26,481 nt of DNA from DASVEG01 sp035540495. Its GTDB lineage: Bacteria > Actinomycetota > Acidimicrobiia > Acidimicrobiales > CADCTF01. The stretch spans positions 1 through 26,481 of the forward strand of contig DATLGL010000043.1 of the NCBI GenBank assembly GCA_035540495.1, given 5' to 3'. The stretch's first letter is position 1; the number at the start of each line of letters is the position of its first letter. A program made the translations under genes and the position numbers. Below the pieces are notes generated by a model. That model ran no database searches and was not told the origin of the DNA. It worked only from the letters and a program-made list of their open reading frames with translations. Positions 13,977-23,258 of the stretch are shown piece by piece.

Positions 13977-15676
13977 TGGCCGACCGTTCGCCGTCGACGT
14001 CGAAGGTCGCGTGGCGACTGCTGCGCAACGACCCGAGGGCGTACGCAGCTTCGTGGTCGATCTGGGTGCTCTTCCACTCGGCACCGCTTGCGGTCGGCTG
14101 GCTCCTCAAGCTCGCCCTCGACCGGCTCACGGGTGACACGATCACGACGCCGTGGTTGATCCTGGCGGTGCTCCTCGGAACCGAGGTGGCCCGGTGGGCG
14201 GTGTTCGTCATCGCGGTGGTGCAGTGGCACGGCGCGTGGGTCGGGTGGAACACGACGCCGCGCGTGAACGCGCTCGAGTCGCTCGCGACCGCCCCTGGTC
14301 CTGCGGCCGGGCGGCTGCCCGGCTCGGCCGGCGAAGCGGTCAGCCGCTTCCGTGACGACTCCCAGGACCTCGCGCTCGTGCTCGACGTGTGGCTCGACAT
14401 CTCCGGAGCCGCGATCGCGGCAGCGGTCGCGATCATGGTCATCGCGACGATCGACCCCGTCGCGGCCGTCGCCGTGCTCGTGCCCGTCGGGCTGGCGCTG
14501 CTGCTGTCGGCGAAGCTTGGCCCGAGGTTGCGCCAGTGGCGACGCGCCGCGCGCGAGGCGACCGGCGCGGTCACCGGGTTCATCGGCGACACGTTCGGGA
14601 GCATCCTCGCGGTCAAGACCGGCGGTGCGGAGGCGGCGGTCGACGGACGGTTCCGGGACCTCAACGCGCGACGAGCCACGGTGGCGAGGCGGGATCAGAT
14701 CGGGAGCGAGCTGATCAGGTCGCTCGGCTACGGCACGGGCGAGATCACCATCGGCATCGTCCTCCTCCTCGTCGCGGGCGCGTTCCGCCGCGGCGAGCTG
14801 AGCGTCGGCGACATCGGGCTCTTCGCGAGCTACGTCAGCGTCGTCGCCGGTCTTCCGAAGTGGGCCGGGCGGGCCGGCGCGTACATCCGCCAGGCCGACG
14901 TGTCGGTCGACCGGCTGGCCGTGCTGATCGACGGCGACCGCTCGTCGCCGGTGCGTCGAGTCACGACGCACCTGCGGCACGGCCCGCCGCCCCTCCAGCC
15001 GAGGAACACGCCCGACGAGCCGTTCCAGGAGCTGGCGGTGCGCGGGCTCACCGTGCGGCATCCGAGCTCCGGCCGCGGCATCGACGACGTCGACCTGACC
15101 GTGGCCCGAGGCGAGCTGGTGGTCATCACCGGCAAGGTCGGTGCAGGGAAGTCGACCCTGCTCCGCGGCATCCTCGGCCTCGTCGCCCGGGAGGCGGGCG
15201 AGATCCGGGTGAACGGGCACGTGGTCGCGGATCCGTCGACCACGCTGGTGCCGCCTCTCGTCGCCTACCTGCCGCAGGTACCGAGGCTGTTCAGCGAGAC
15301 CTTGGCGGAGACGGTGCTGCTCGGACTTCCCGACGACGAGCTCGACGAGGCGCTCTGGATCGCGTGCATGGACGACGACCTTGGGCGCATGCCCGACGGA
15401 CCGGCGACGCTGATCGGCCCGCGCGGGCTCCGACTGTCGGGCGGGCAGGTCCAACGAACTGCCGCGGCCCGCGCGCTGGTTCGCCGACCGGAGCTCCTCG
15501 TCGTCGACGATCTGTCGAGCGCGCTCGACGTCGAGACCGAGATCCGGCTGTGGGAGCGATTCCGGCGGTCGGGATCGCGCACGGCGCTCCTGGTGAGCCA
15601 CCGGCCGCACGTTCTCGACACCGCCGACCGCGTGATCGAGCTCGACGGTGGGCGGGTCACGTCCGTTCGCGCCTGA
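13976..15676 (+). CDS. ABC exporter half-transporter with degenerate ATP site
   Basis: The 566-residue partner of the preceding gene has a membrane domain (about 10-310) and a nucleotide-binding domain (about 350-560). The Walker A GKVGAGKST (386-394), the canonical signature LSGGQ (487-491) and H-loop His542 are present. The residue after the Walker B Asp511 is Asp512 instead of the catalytic Glu (LLVVDDLSSALD). In heterodimeric exporters such as TM287/288 and BmrCD this marks the degenerate, slowly hydrolysing site. The NBD is also compact around the Q-loop region (AYLPQVPRLFSET). The start ATG overlaps the stop of the first gene (TGATG), implying coupled translation and equal expression. 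Export substrate unknown. Confidence 0.92.
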   Translation: MADRSPSTSKVAWRLLRNDPRAYAASWSIWVLFHSAPLAVGWLLKLALDRLTGDTITTPWLILAVLLGTEVARWAVFVIAVVQWHGAWVGWNTTPRVNALESLATAPGPAAGRLPGSAGEAVSRFRDDSQDLALVLDVWLDISGAAIAAAVAIMVIATIDPVAAVAVLVPVGLALLLSAKLGPRLRQWRRAAREATGAVTGFIGDTFGSILAVKTGGAEAAVDGRFRDLNARRATVARRDQIGSELIRSLGYGTGEITIGIVLLLVAGAFRRGELSVGDIGLFASYVSVVAGLPKWAGRAGAYIRQADVSVDRLAVLIDGDRSSPVRRVTTHLRHGPPPLQPRNTPDEPFQELAVRGLTVRHPSSGRGIDDVDLTVARGELVVITGKVGAGKSTLLRGILGLVAREAGEIRVNGHVVADPSTTLVPPLVAYLPQVPRLFSETLAETVLLGLPDDELDEALWIACMDDDLGRMPDGPATLIGPRGLRLSGGQVQRTAAARALVRRPELLVVDDLSSALDVETEIRLWERFRRSGSRTALLVSHRPHVLDTADRVIELDGGRVTSVRA

Positions 15677-15689
15677 ACGCTGCGTCATC

Positions 15690-15701
15690 TACCTTCAGAC
15701 C
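15690..15701 (+). promoter_or_regulatory. leaderless -10 promoter of the membrane sensor gene
   Basis: TACCTT (15690-15695) is followed by 6 nt and a GTG at 15702. It fits TANNNT with leaderless spacing, lies 13 nt after the exporter stop and gives the sensor gene its own promoter. It also decides the start codon, because the longer in-frame start at 15648 lies inside the exporter gene and upstream of this box. Confidence 0.5.
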
Positions 15702-16529
15702 GTGGCCAATGGTGCGAAGGCGGTGGTGTCGTCGGTGCTGGCAGCGCTCCCGCGTGGCCGCCCGGTCGACGACAGCACCTGGCGGTCGCGGCACCGGCTG
15801 ATCGTGGTGCTCCTCGCCGCACACGTGCCGGGGCTCGCCATCTACGGGCTGCTGCGAGATGTGCCCCCGGTGCACCTCGTCCTCGAGGTGCTGGCGGTGG
15901 CCACCTTCGCCGCGATGGCTGCGATCCGTGGGTTGCCGAGGTCGCTCGCGGCGAGCGCGGGCACGCTCGGTCTCGTGACGTCGTCGGCGCTCCTCGTGCA
16001 CTTCTCCGACGGGCTCATCGAGGCGCACTTCCACTTCTTCGTGATGATCGGCGTGATCACGCTCTATCAGAGCTGGATCCCGTTCCTGCTCGCCGTGCTG
16101 TACGTCGCGGTGCACCACAGCCTCGTCGGGATCCTCCAACCCGACTCGGTCTTCAACCACGAGCCGGCCATCGAGAACCCGGCGCGCTGGGCCGCCATCC
16201 ACGCGCTCTTCATCGGTGCCGCCAGCCTCGCCGGACTACGTGCCTGGAAGCATGCCGAGGTCGAGCGGGAGGCGGCGGAGGCGGCGGCGGTCCGCCTCTA
16301 CGACCGGGAGATCCGCCAGCGCGAGGCCCTCGAGCTCAACGACACGGTGGTGCAGGGCCTGGTGATCGCGAAGATGGCATCGGAGTTCGGCGACCACGAG
16401 CAGGCGTACGCAGCGATCGAGCGGACGCTCGAGCACGCGAAGTCGCTCGTCGGCAGTCTCATGGAGGCGGACGAGGTGCCGCAGGCCGGCTACCTGAGGC
16501 GGGAGAGCGCGGCGAGCATCGACGCGTAG
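15702..16529 (+). CDS. membrane sensor-like protein with degenerate HisKA-type helix
   Basis: The 275-residue protein has about five or six membrane helices (about 30-185) and a cytoplasmic coiled coil (about 185-255). The membrane part carries HFSDGLIEAHFHFF (100-113) and VAVHHSL (His138, His139), a His-rich pattern found in sensor modules ahead of chemoreceptor, GGDEF or kinase domains. The coiled coil contains LELNDTVVQGLVIAKMASEF followed by a second helix, closely like the HisKA_3 dimerisation helix (ELHDxVxQGL), but the phosphorylatable His is Asn213. No ATPase domain follows. It may be a pseudo-kinase sensor, a decoy dimerisation partner or a signal relay; no response regulator lies beside it. 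The GTG start is supported by TACCTT 6 nt upstream. It converges with the next gene, 2 bp apart. Confidence 0.75.
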   Translation: MANGAKAVVSSVLAALPRGRPVDDSTWRSRHRLIVVLLAAHVPGLAIYGLLRDVPPVHLVLEVLAVATFAAMAAIRGLPRSLAASAGTLGLVTSSALLVHFSDGLIEAHFHFFVMIGVITLYQSWIPFLLAVLYVAVHHSLVGILQPDSVFNHEPAIENPARWAAIHALFIGAASLAGLRAWKHAEVEREAAEAAAVRLYDREIRQREALELNDTVVQGLVIAKMASEFGDHEQAYAAIERTLEHAKSLVGSLMEADEVPQAGYLRRESAASIDA

Positions 16530-16531
16530 AG

Positions 16532-16951
16532 CTAGCCGCCGTCGGCGCGGCGGGCCAGCAGCTCCGAGAACGGGTCGTCCTGGCCGATCCCTCGGAACGC
16601 CTGGGCGACGCCATCTGCGAGGGCGACGAAGAACGGCCGGGCGTCGGGCGGCGACCAGGAGATGCCCACCTGGGAGAGGTGCTCGTCGGTGAGCGAGTCG
16701 AGGTTCGCCCAGTACCGGACGAGCAGGCGAACCCAGTCGGGATCGAGGTCCTCGCTCCACACGAAGGTCGGCAGTGTGCGGGCCACCTCGTGCCACTCTT
16801 GGAGCAGCGCCTCGAACGCATCGGCCACCTCGAGCGGCAGGCGGAACGGCAGCTTGTCGGACGCGCCGCGGACGGCGACGAGGTTCGCCAGGAGGTGCGA
16901 CGTCCACAGGCGGGCCGCGTGGCTGCTGACCGGACCGACCGTGATGATCAT
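16532..16951 (-). CDS. hypothetical soluble protein
   Basis: I do not recognise a family. The 139-residue product is predicted to be mainly helical and soluble, with many Trp (EWHEV, FVWSED, PDWVRLLVRYW) and an acidic C-terminal half. No signal peptide, membrane helix, metal site or catalytic motif is visible. The ATG at 16951 lacks a clear Shine-Dalgarno sequence or -10 box, so a start further in (for example the GTG at residue 5) is possible. It converges with the membrane sensor gene and follows, after 66 bp, the universal stress protein gene on the same strand, so it could be the distal gene of the mnh transcript. No terminator hairpin is seen in that 66-bp gap. Confidence 0.6.
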   Translation of the reverse strand: MIITVGPVSSHAARLWTSHLLANLVAVRGASDKLPFRLPLEVADAFEALLQEWHEVARTLPTFVWSEDLDPDWVRLLVRYWANLDSLTDEHLSQVGISWSPPDARPFFVALADGVAQAFRGIGQDDPFSELLARRADGG

Positions 16952-17017
16952 GGAAGCGACGAAGAGGACGGGACCATCTCGACCGATCGTCGCACCGCCC
17001 CGGCCGCAACTCGAAAG

Positions 17018-17431
17018 TCAGCTGTGCGCGTTCGCCACTTTCGGGAGGAACAGGACCGCGCAGGTGGCATGGGTGAGCGCGTACTCGGCCGCGCTGTGCT
17101 GCGTGAGCCGGGCCCACCAGCCCGGGCGGTCGGTCTCGACGACCACGATGTCGGCGCCGTCGGCCTGCGCCGCAGCGATCATCTCGACGGCCGGGTTCCC
17201 CATCCGCACCTCGACCTCGGCACCGATCGCCTCGGCGGCCCGGCGAGCGGCGTCGGCGTACGTGCGCTGATCGTCGTCCTGCGCGGCCTTGGCCGTCTCG
17301 TTCAGGAACGGCGAGTGGTGATCAGGGGTCACGGCGACGAGCTTGTACTGATGCCCCTCGCCGAGGAGCCTCCGAACACGGACGCCGAGATCGACGCAGT
17401 CGTCGTCGACCAGCACGAGCACCTTCGCCAT
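17018..17431 (-). CDS. universal stress protein family (UspA-like)
   Basis: The 137-residue protein is one Usp domain: KVLVLVDDDCVD at strand 1, an internal helix region with AAEAIGAEVEVRMGNPAVEMIAAAQADGADIVVVET, and a C-terminal ALTHATCAVLFLP matching the usual CPVLVV strand. The ATP-binding consensus G-2x-G-9x-G(S/T) is not preserved (TDRPGWWARLTQHSAAEY), so it may belong to the non-ATP-binding type. The ATG at 17431 follows the mnhG stop by 7 nt, with GGCGGAG in between, so it is the last coupled gene of the antiporter operon. Usp domains linked to ion transporters occur elsewhere, fused or encoded nearby, and a regulatory role is plausible but inferred. Confidence 0.85.
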   Translation of the reverse strand: MAKVLVLVDDDCVDLGVRVRRLLGEGHQYKLVAVTPDHHSPFLNETAKAAQDDDQRTYADAARRAAEAIGAEVEVRMGNPAVEMIAAAQADGADIVVVETDRPGWWARLTQHSAAEYALTHATCAVLFLPKVANAHS

Positions 17432-17438
17432 CTCCGCC

Positions 17439-17786
17439 TCATCCCTTCCGTCGGGGGGACCCGTCGGCGTCGGCGAGCTCGTCGACCACGGTGTCGGGGC
17501 TGAGCTCGGTGCCGGCGCGGTAGGCGGCCCGTCCGACCATGTGCGCGCCGACCGGCGCGGTGATGAACTGGAACGCGAGCACGAGGAGCAGCTTCGCGAC
17601 CGCGCCGGGCCGGTCGACCTGGAGCGCCGCGCCGGCCAGGACGAGCACGAGGCCGAGCGTCGCCGGTTTCGTTGCGGCATGCATCCGGGCGAACACGTCA
17701 GGGAAGCGGTGGAGCCCGATGCCGGCGATGACGGCCAGCGACGTTCCCGACAGCAGCAGCGCAGCTGCGATGACGTCGACCATCAC
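17439..17786 (-). CDS. mnhG: Na+/H+ antiporter subunit G
   Basis: The 115-residue protein has three membrane helices and the MnhG/MrpG signature GLHRFPDVFARMHAATKPATLGL near residue 24-46. It is a small structural subunit of the Mrp antiporter membrane complex; its exact role in ion transfer is unknown. The C-terminus has about 25 extra polar residues (TELSPDTVVDELADADGSPRRKG) that should face the cytoplasm. The GTG at 17786 overlaps the mnhF stop by 4 nt (GTGA); an ATG three bases later is equally possible. The usp gene follows after 7 nt. Confidence 0.92.
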   Translation of the reverse strand: MMVDVIAAALLLSGTSLAVIAGIGLHRFPDVFARMHAATKPATLGLVLVLAGAALQVDRPGAVAKLLLVLAFQFITAPVGAHMVGRAAYRAGTELSPDTVVDELADADGSPRRKG

Positions 17787-18043
17787 GCGCCCCGACGCTC
17801 GATGAAGCGGGCGACCGTCACCGTGCCGACGAAGCCGAGCAGCGACGCGATGACGAGCGCGTCGAGGAAGATGCCCTCCTTCGTGCGAGCCGCCAGCACC
17901 GCGATCCCGCTCACGATGACGACGAGCAGCGAGTCGAGCGCGACGACGCGGTCGGCGAGGGAGCCGGGGCGCAACAGGCGGACCACGCAGAGCAGGCCAG
18001 CGAAGGCCAGTGCGGCGAGGGCGATCGTGGTGACGGTCGTCAT
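17783..18043 (-). CDS. mnhF: Na+/H+ antiporter subunit F
   Basis: The 86-residue product has three membrane helices and the family motif PGSLADRVVALDSLLVV (26-42), whose Asp residues lie at the membrane entrance in MnhF/MrpF. It is one of the small hydrophobic subunits required for a working seven-subunit complex. The ATG at 18043 overlaps the mnhE stop (ATGA), and the stop overlaps mnhG (GTGA). The length is normal for the family. Confidence 0.93.
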   Translation of the reverse strand: MTTVTTIALAALAFAGLLCVVRLLRPGSLADRVVALDSLLVVIVSGIAVLAARTKEGIFLDALVIASLLGFVGTVTVARFIERRGA

Positions 18044-18530
18044 GACGCGAGTGCCTCCTCAGGACCGAACGCCTGCATGGCCAGTTCCTCCAACCGGAGC
18101 ACGTCGGCTCGCAGCGCCTCGACGTCGCGCAGGTGCAGGACGTGCACGTACAGGACCGCCGGGTTCCGCCGCGCCTCGATCGTGAGCGTGCCGGGCGTCA
18201 ACGAGATCGCGTTCGCCACCAGGGTGATGAACCCGTCCGACCAGCCGCGGATCGGGACCGCCACGATCCCTTCGTTGATCTTGTTGCGGGGCGTGACCAC
18301 CTCCCACGCGACGACCGCGCTCGCCTCGAGCAACTTCCAGCAGAAGTACAGCGCGAAGCGCACCGCCGGCATCGGGCGGAACGGCCACGGATGCTGGGCC
18401 CGCTCCAGACGGAAGAGACGCACGATGACCACGGCGAGGATCGCGCCGGACGCGACGTTGGCCACGCTGATGTCCTGCCAGAGCGCGACCCAGATCGCGA
18501 GCAGACCGAGCCCGTAGGGGATGTCGCGCC

Positions 18531-18534
<4 letters not shown>
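18040..18534 (-). CDS. mnhE: Na+/H+ antiporter subunit E
   Basis: The 164-residue protein has two or three N-terminal membrane helices (about 8-75) and a cytoplasmic C-terminal part. The motif ISLTPGTLTIEARRNPAVLYVHVLH (about 110-134) is characteristic of MnhE/MrpE, which sits at the edge of the complex and is needed for assembly. The GTG at 18534 overlaps the mnhD stop by 4 nt and was chosen for that coupling and for the conserved N-terminal length. The product is similar in size to Bacillus MrpE. Confidence 0.93.
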
Positions 18535-20026
<1,492 letters not shown>

Positions 20027-20030
<4 letters not shown>

Positions 20031-20395
20031 GCCGCAGCGTCTCCGTTCCGGCCGAGGCGCGCGATGCGTCGGTCTTCGACGTCGTCCTCCACCTCGTCGT
20101 CGTGGCGGAGCACCCAGCTCCGGTAGGCGAGGGCGAGCAGGAACGCGGTGATGCCGAACGTGATGACGATCGCGGTGAGGGCGAGCGCCTGCGGCAACGG
20201 ATCGGCGACCGCGTCGGGGCTCGCGCCGACGATCGGGGCTCGCCCTGCCCTTCCGCCCGCGAGGAGCAGGAGGAGGTTCGCGCCGTGGCCGAGCATCGCC
20301 AGGCCCAGGACGACGCGGGTGAGCGCCCGCTGCAGGATCAGGTACGTCCCGGCGGCGTAGAGCACGCCGACGCACAACGCGAGGACGAGGATCAT
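20027..20395 (-). CDS. mnhC: Na+/H+ antiporter subunit C
   Basis: The 122-residue NuoK-like protein has three membrane helices. It shows LAMLGHGANLLLLLAGG (about 33-49), equivalent to the conserved helix of MnhC/MrpC, and DPLPQALALTAIVITFGITAFLLALAYR (about 66-93), a strong family signature. The C-terminus is charged (DDEVEDDVEDRRIARLGRNG). The ATG at 20395 overlaps the mnhB stop by 4 nt (ATGA), and the longer frame to 20572 lies within mnhB and is rejected. The stop overlaps mnhD. Confidence 0.94.
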
Positions 20396-20832
20396 CCGGC
20401 GTCCTCCTCGTCTTCGGCGCCGAGGGTCAGCAGGACGAATTGCATGAGCCCGACGACCACGAGGTACACGCCGATGTCGAACGGCAGCGCGGACGTCGTC
20501 TTCATCGTGCCGATCACCGGCACGTCGAGCGACAGCTTGGCGCTCTCGAGGAAGTCGCCACCGCTGAGCCACGGGGCGATGCCCGTCGCGAGCGCGATCA
20601 GGAGGCCTGCGCCGAGCACCTGCTGGGGTGCGAACGCGACCGTGCGCTCCACCGCCTTCGCGCCACCGTCGACGAACCGCAGGATCAACGCGGCCCCTGC
20701 GACGAGCCCGCCGACGAAGCCGCCGCCGGGAGCGTTGTGCCCCGCGAACAGGAGGAAGACGGAGAACAGGAGCGCGATGTGGACCAGCGGCCCGACGGAG
20801 ACCCCGAGGATGACGGAGCGGTCGACCTTCAC
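20392..20832 (-). CDS. mnhB: Na+/H+ antiporter subunit B
   Basis: The 146-residue protein has four membrane helices and the MnhB motifs GHNAPGGGFVGGLVAGAALI (about 31-50) and LPFDIGVYLVVVGLMQFVLL (about 115-134). MnhB resembles the C-terminal part of some MnhA proteins and joins the channel subunits. The GTG at 20832 overlaps the mnhA stop by 4 nt; an enormous open frame that continues upstream on this strand is out of phase with mnhA and is a shadow. The C-terminus ends in an acidic tail (GAEDEEDAG). Confidence 0.93.
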   Translation of the reverse strand: MKVDRSVILGVSVGPLVHIALLFSVFLLFAGHNAPGGGFVGGLVAGAALILRFVDGGAKAVERTVAFAPQQVLGAGLLIALATGIAPWLSGGDFLESAKLSLDVPVIGTMKTTSALPFDIGVYLVVVGLMQFVLLTLGAEDEEDAG

Positions 20833-23150
20833 GACGCGTCTCCGTCGGCGGCGCCCGTCGAGCGACGCGATGCGGTGACGAGGCTGGCGATGCCCAGCGC
20901 GGCGACGACGAGCACCGTGATCTCGCCCATCGTGTCGAAGGCGCGGAAGTCGGTGAGGATCACGTTGACGACGTTGCGCCCTCCACCGTCGGGCAGTGCT
21001 CGCTCGACGAGCTCGTTCGACACCGGCTCCGCTCGGCGCGACCCTGCGGCGACGAGCGCGAAGCTCGACATGAACGCGCCGATGCCCAGCGCCACGGCGA
21101 GCCGCAGACCGCGGCCGAGCCTCCACTCCGCCTTCTCGAACCGCTCCGGGAGGTGACGCAGCACGAGCACGAAGATCACGAGCACGAGGGTCTCGACGAG
21201 CAGCTGGGTGAGGGCGAGGTCGGGCGCGCCCTGCAGCACGAAGAGCACCGCCACGCCGAAGCCGACCGCTCCGAGCAGGAGCACCGCGACGAACCGGCGC
21301 GTCGCGACAGCGGTGGCGATCGACGCTGCGACGATGGCTCCCGCGACGCCCGCCTGAAGGGGCGACTCGGCGATGGTGACGTCGCTCGGCAGGCTCGCTC
21401 GGGTGAGGAGGACCGACCCGGGCAGCGCCAGCACGGTGAGCAGGATCACCCCGATGTAGATCGGCAGGGAGCCGTTCTGGAGGGTGCCGGTGACGCGGTC
21501 GGCGATCCGGTTGAGCCCTACCACCGAGCGTTCGTACGAGTTCTGCGCGCTCGGTGCCCGATCGGTGACGGCCTGGGCTCGTTCGACCGCGGCGCGAGCG
21601 CGGAACAGCACGAGGCCTCCCGCCACGCTGACGACGGACAGCCCGAGCGCGACGGTGAACCCGTGCCAGAGCACGAGCTTCGGCTCCGTCACCCGCAGGT
21701 CGACTGATCGCGCCGCGGCTCGCACCAGCGTGGTCGCGGCCGGTGCGGCCAGCCCCAGGACGACGGTGAGCACGGCGAGCACGATCGGCGGGGCGACGAA
21801 CGGCAACGGCAGGCGGATCACGGGCGGCGGCCCGTCGGGCGTGTCGGCCGGCGACGCCACGGCCGCCTTCGAAGCGAAGCCTCCCCACAGGAAGCGTGCG
21901 CCGTACGCGAACGTGATGGCCGAGCCGATGACGACGACGGCGGTGGCCGCAGCGCCGCCATATTCGATGAGCGCTTCGTACGCAGCCTCCTTGGCGAGGA
22001 AGCCGAGCAGGAGCGGCAGGCCGGCCATCGACGCAGCAGCGATCGCCGCAACGCCGAACACGACCGGCATCTGCCGTGCGAGGCCGTCGAGGCGCCGAAG
22101 GTCGCGCGTTCCGGTCTCGTGGTCGATGATGCCGACGACCATGAAGAGCGTCGCCTTGAACAGTCCGTGTGCGAGGAGCAGCGCGATGCCTGCGAACGTC
22201 AGCTTCGGCACGCCCGATCCGACGAGGAGCACGAGGAAGCCGAGCTGGCTCACGGTGCCGTAGGCGAGGAGCAGCTTCAGATCGTGCTGGCGGAGCGCGC
22301 GGTAGCCCCCGAGGATCATCGTCGCTCCGCCGATCACGACCACTGCCGCTCGCCACCAACCGACGGTCGCCACGAACACCGGCGCCATCCGGGCGATGAG
22401 GTAGACGCCGGCCTTCACCAGCGTCGCCGAGTGGAGGAACGCCGAGACCGGGGTCGGCGCGGCCATGGCGCCGGGCAGCCAGAAGTGGAACGGCACCTGA
22501 GCCGACTTCGTCACTGCGCCGACGAGGATCAGCGCCGCGGCAGCGGCGACGTACGGAGCCTCCGGAGGCGCAGCGACGATGCCGCTCAACGAGTACGTGC
22601 CCGCCGCCTGACCGAGGAGCACGAAGCCTCCGAGCATCGCAAGCCCGCCGCCACCGGTGACGAGGATCGCCTGCAGGGCGGCGGCTCGGGATGCGCCCTT
22701 CTCGTGCGAGAAGCCGATCAGCAGGTACGACGTGATCGACGTGAGCTCCCAGAACACGTACAGCAGGAGCAGGTTGTCGGCGACGACAACGCCGAGCATC
22801 GATCCGGCGAAGGCCACCAGCAGCGCGGTGAACGGGCCGAGGTCTGAGCGGTTGCCGAAGTACGAACGGCTGTAGACGAAGATCCCGAAGCCGATGCCGG
22901 AGACGAGGCCGGCCATCAGCAACGAGAAGGCGTCGAGGCGCAGGTCGAAGCCGAGACCGATCTCGGGGAGCCAGTCGACCCGCTCGACCGGTGACCCCCC
23001 GTCGATGACGGTGGAGGCTTGGGTCACCAGCCACACGAGCGTCACCAGCGGTGCGACCGCGCCGAGGTACAGGACGCGCGACCCGAGGCGGCGCCCCGCG
23101 AACGACGCGCCGAGCGCGACCGCGGCATGGAGGCTGAGAAGGAGGATCAT
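20829..23150 (-). CDS. mnhA: Na+/H+ antiporter subunit A
   Basis: The 773-residue protein is the large MnhA/MrpA subunit. The N-terminal NuoL-like domain (about 60-420) has Glu135 in VFWELTSITSYLLIGFSHEKGASR, Lys215 in VTKSAQVPFHFWLPGAM and Lys246 in TLVKAGVYLIARM, residues that carry protons in this family. The C-terminus adds an MbhD/DUF4040-like segment (about 600-665, with GAPDLALTQLLVE) and an MbhE-like segment (about 685-760, with NVILTDFRAFDTMGEITVLVVAALG), the full architecture that separates MnhA from NuoL. It starts the antiporter operon at ATG 23150. The upstream 108 bp, shared with the divergent FAD enzyme, should hold the operon promoter, but no clear -10 or Shine-Dalgarno sequence is visible. 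Confidence 0.95.
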   Translation of the reverse strand: MILLLSLHAAVALGASFAGRRLGSRVLYLGAVAPLVTLVWLVTQASTVIDGGSPVERVDWLPEIGLGFDLRLDAFSLLMAGLVSGIGFGIFVYSRSYFGNRSDLGPFTALLVAFAGSMLGVVVADNLLLLYVFWELTSITSYLLIGFSHEKGASRAAALQAILVTGGGGLAMLGGFVLLGQAAGTYSLSGIVAAPPEAPYVAAAAALILVGAVTKSAQVPFHFWLPGAMAAPTPVSAFLHSATLVKAGVYLIARMAPVFVATVGWWRAAVVVIGGATMILGGYRALRQHDLKLLLAYGTVSQLGFLVLLVGSGVPKLTFAGIALLLAHGLFKATLFMVVGIIDHETGTRDLRRLDGLARQMPVVFGVAAIAAASMAGLPLLLGFLAKEAAYEALIEYGGAAATAVVVIGSAITFAYGARFLWGGFASKAAVASPADTPDGPPPVIRLPLPFVAPPIVLAVLTVVLGLAAPAATTLVRAAARSVDLRVTEPKLVLWHGFTVALGLSVVSVAGGLVLFRARAAVERAQAVTDRAPSAQNSYERSVVGLNRIADRVTGTLQNGSLPIYIGVILLTVLALPGSVLLTRASLPSDVTIAESPLQAGVAGAIVAASIATAVATRRFVAVLLLGAVGFGVAVLFVLQGAPDLALTQLLVETLVLVIFVLVLRHLPERFEKAEWRLGRGLRLAVALGIGAFMSSFALVAAGSRRAEPVSNELVERALPDGGGRNVVNVILTDFRAFDTMGEITVLVVAALGIASLVTASRRSTGAADGDAS

Positions 23151-23258
23151 CGATTGCTCGTGTGCGTATGCAACGTGCCGACCAGGCTTCCCGGCGCTCC
23201 GCAGGACAGTCTTACCCGGATCGGACCGCTATCAGGAGACAAACGCGAGACTCCGGGC
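23151..23258. promoter_or_regulatory. divergent intergenic region mnhA / FAD dehydrogenase
   Basis: This 108-bp gap separates two divergent starts and must hold both promoters. On the plus strand TATCAG (23230-23235) is the best -10 candidate, giving a short 5' UTR; an AGGAG at 23234-23238 is too far (20 nt) from the GTG to act as its ribosome site. On the minus strand TTGCATACG lies about 20-28 nt before mnhA. No perfect operator-like palindrome was seen. Confidence 0.35.

Noticed and set aside
12090..15688. Very long minus-strand open frames opposite the ABC exporter genes
   Set aside because: Their translations are Arg/Glu/Asp-rich without domains, typical antisense shadows in GC-rich DNA, while the plus-strand frames have complete ABC motifs.
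16952..17017. Possible terminator after the usp gene
   Set aside because: No stem-loop followed by a T-run could be found in these 66 bases.
20833..23034. 880-residue minus-strand frame joining into mnhB
   Set aside because: Upstream of 20832 it is Arg/Pro-rich and out of phase with the clearly real mnhA; only its last 146 residues (MnhB) are a real protein.
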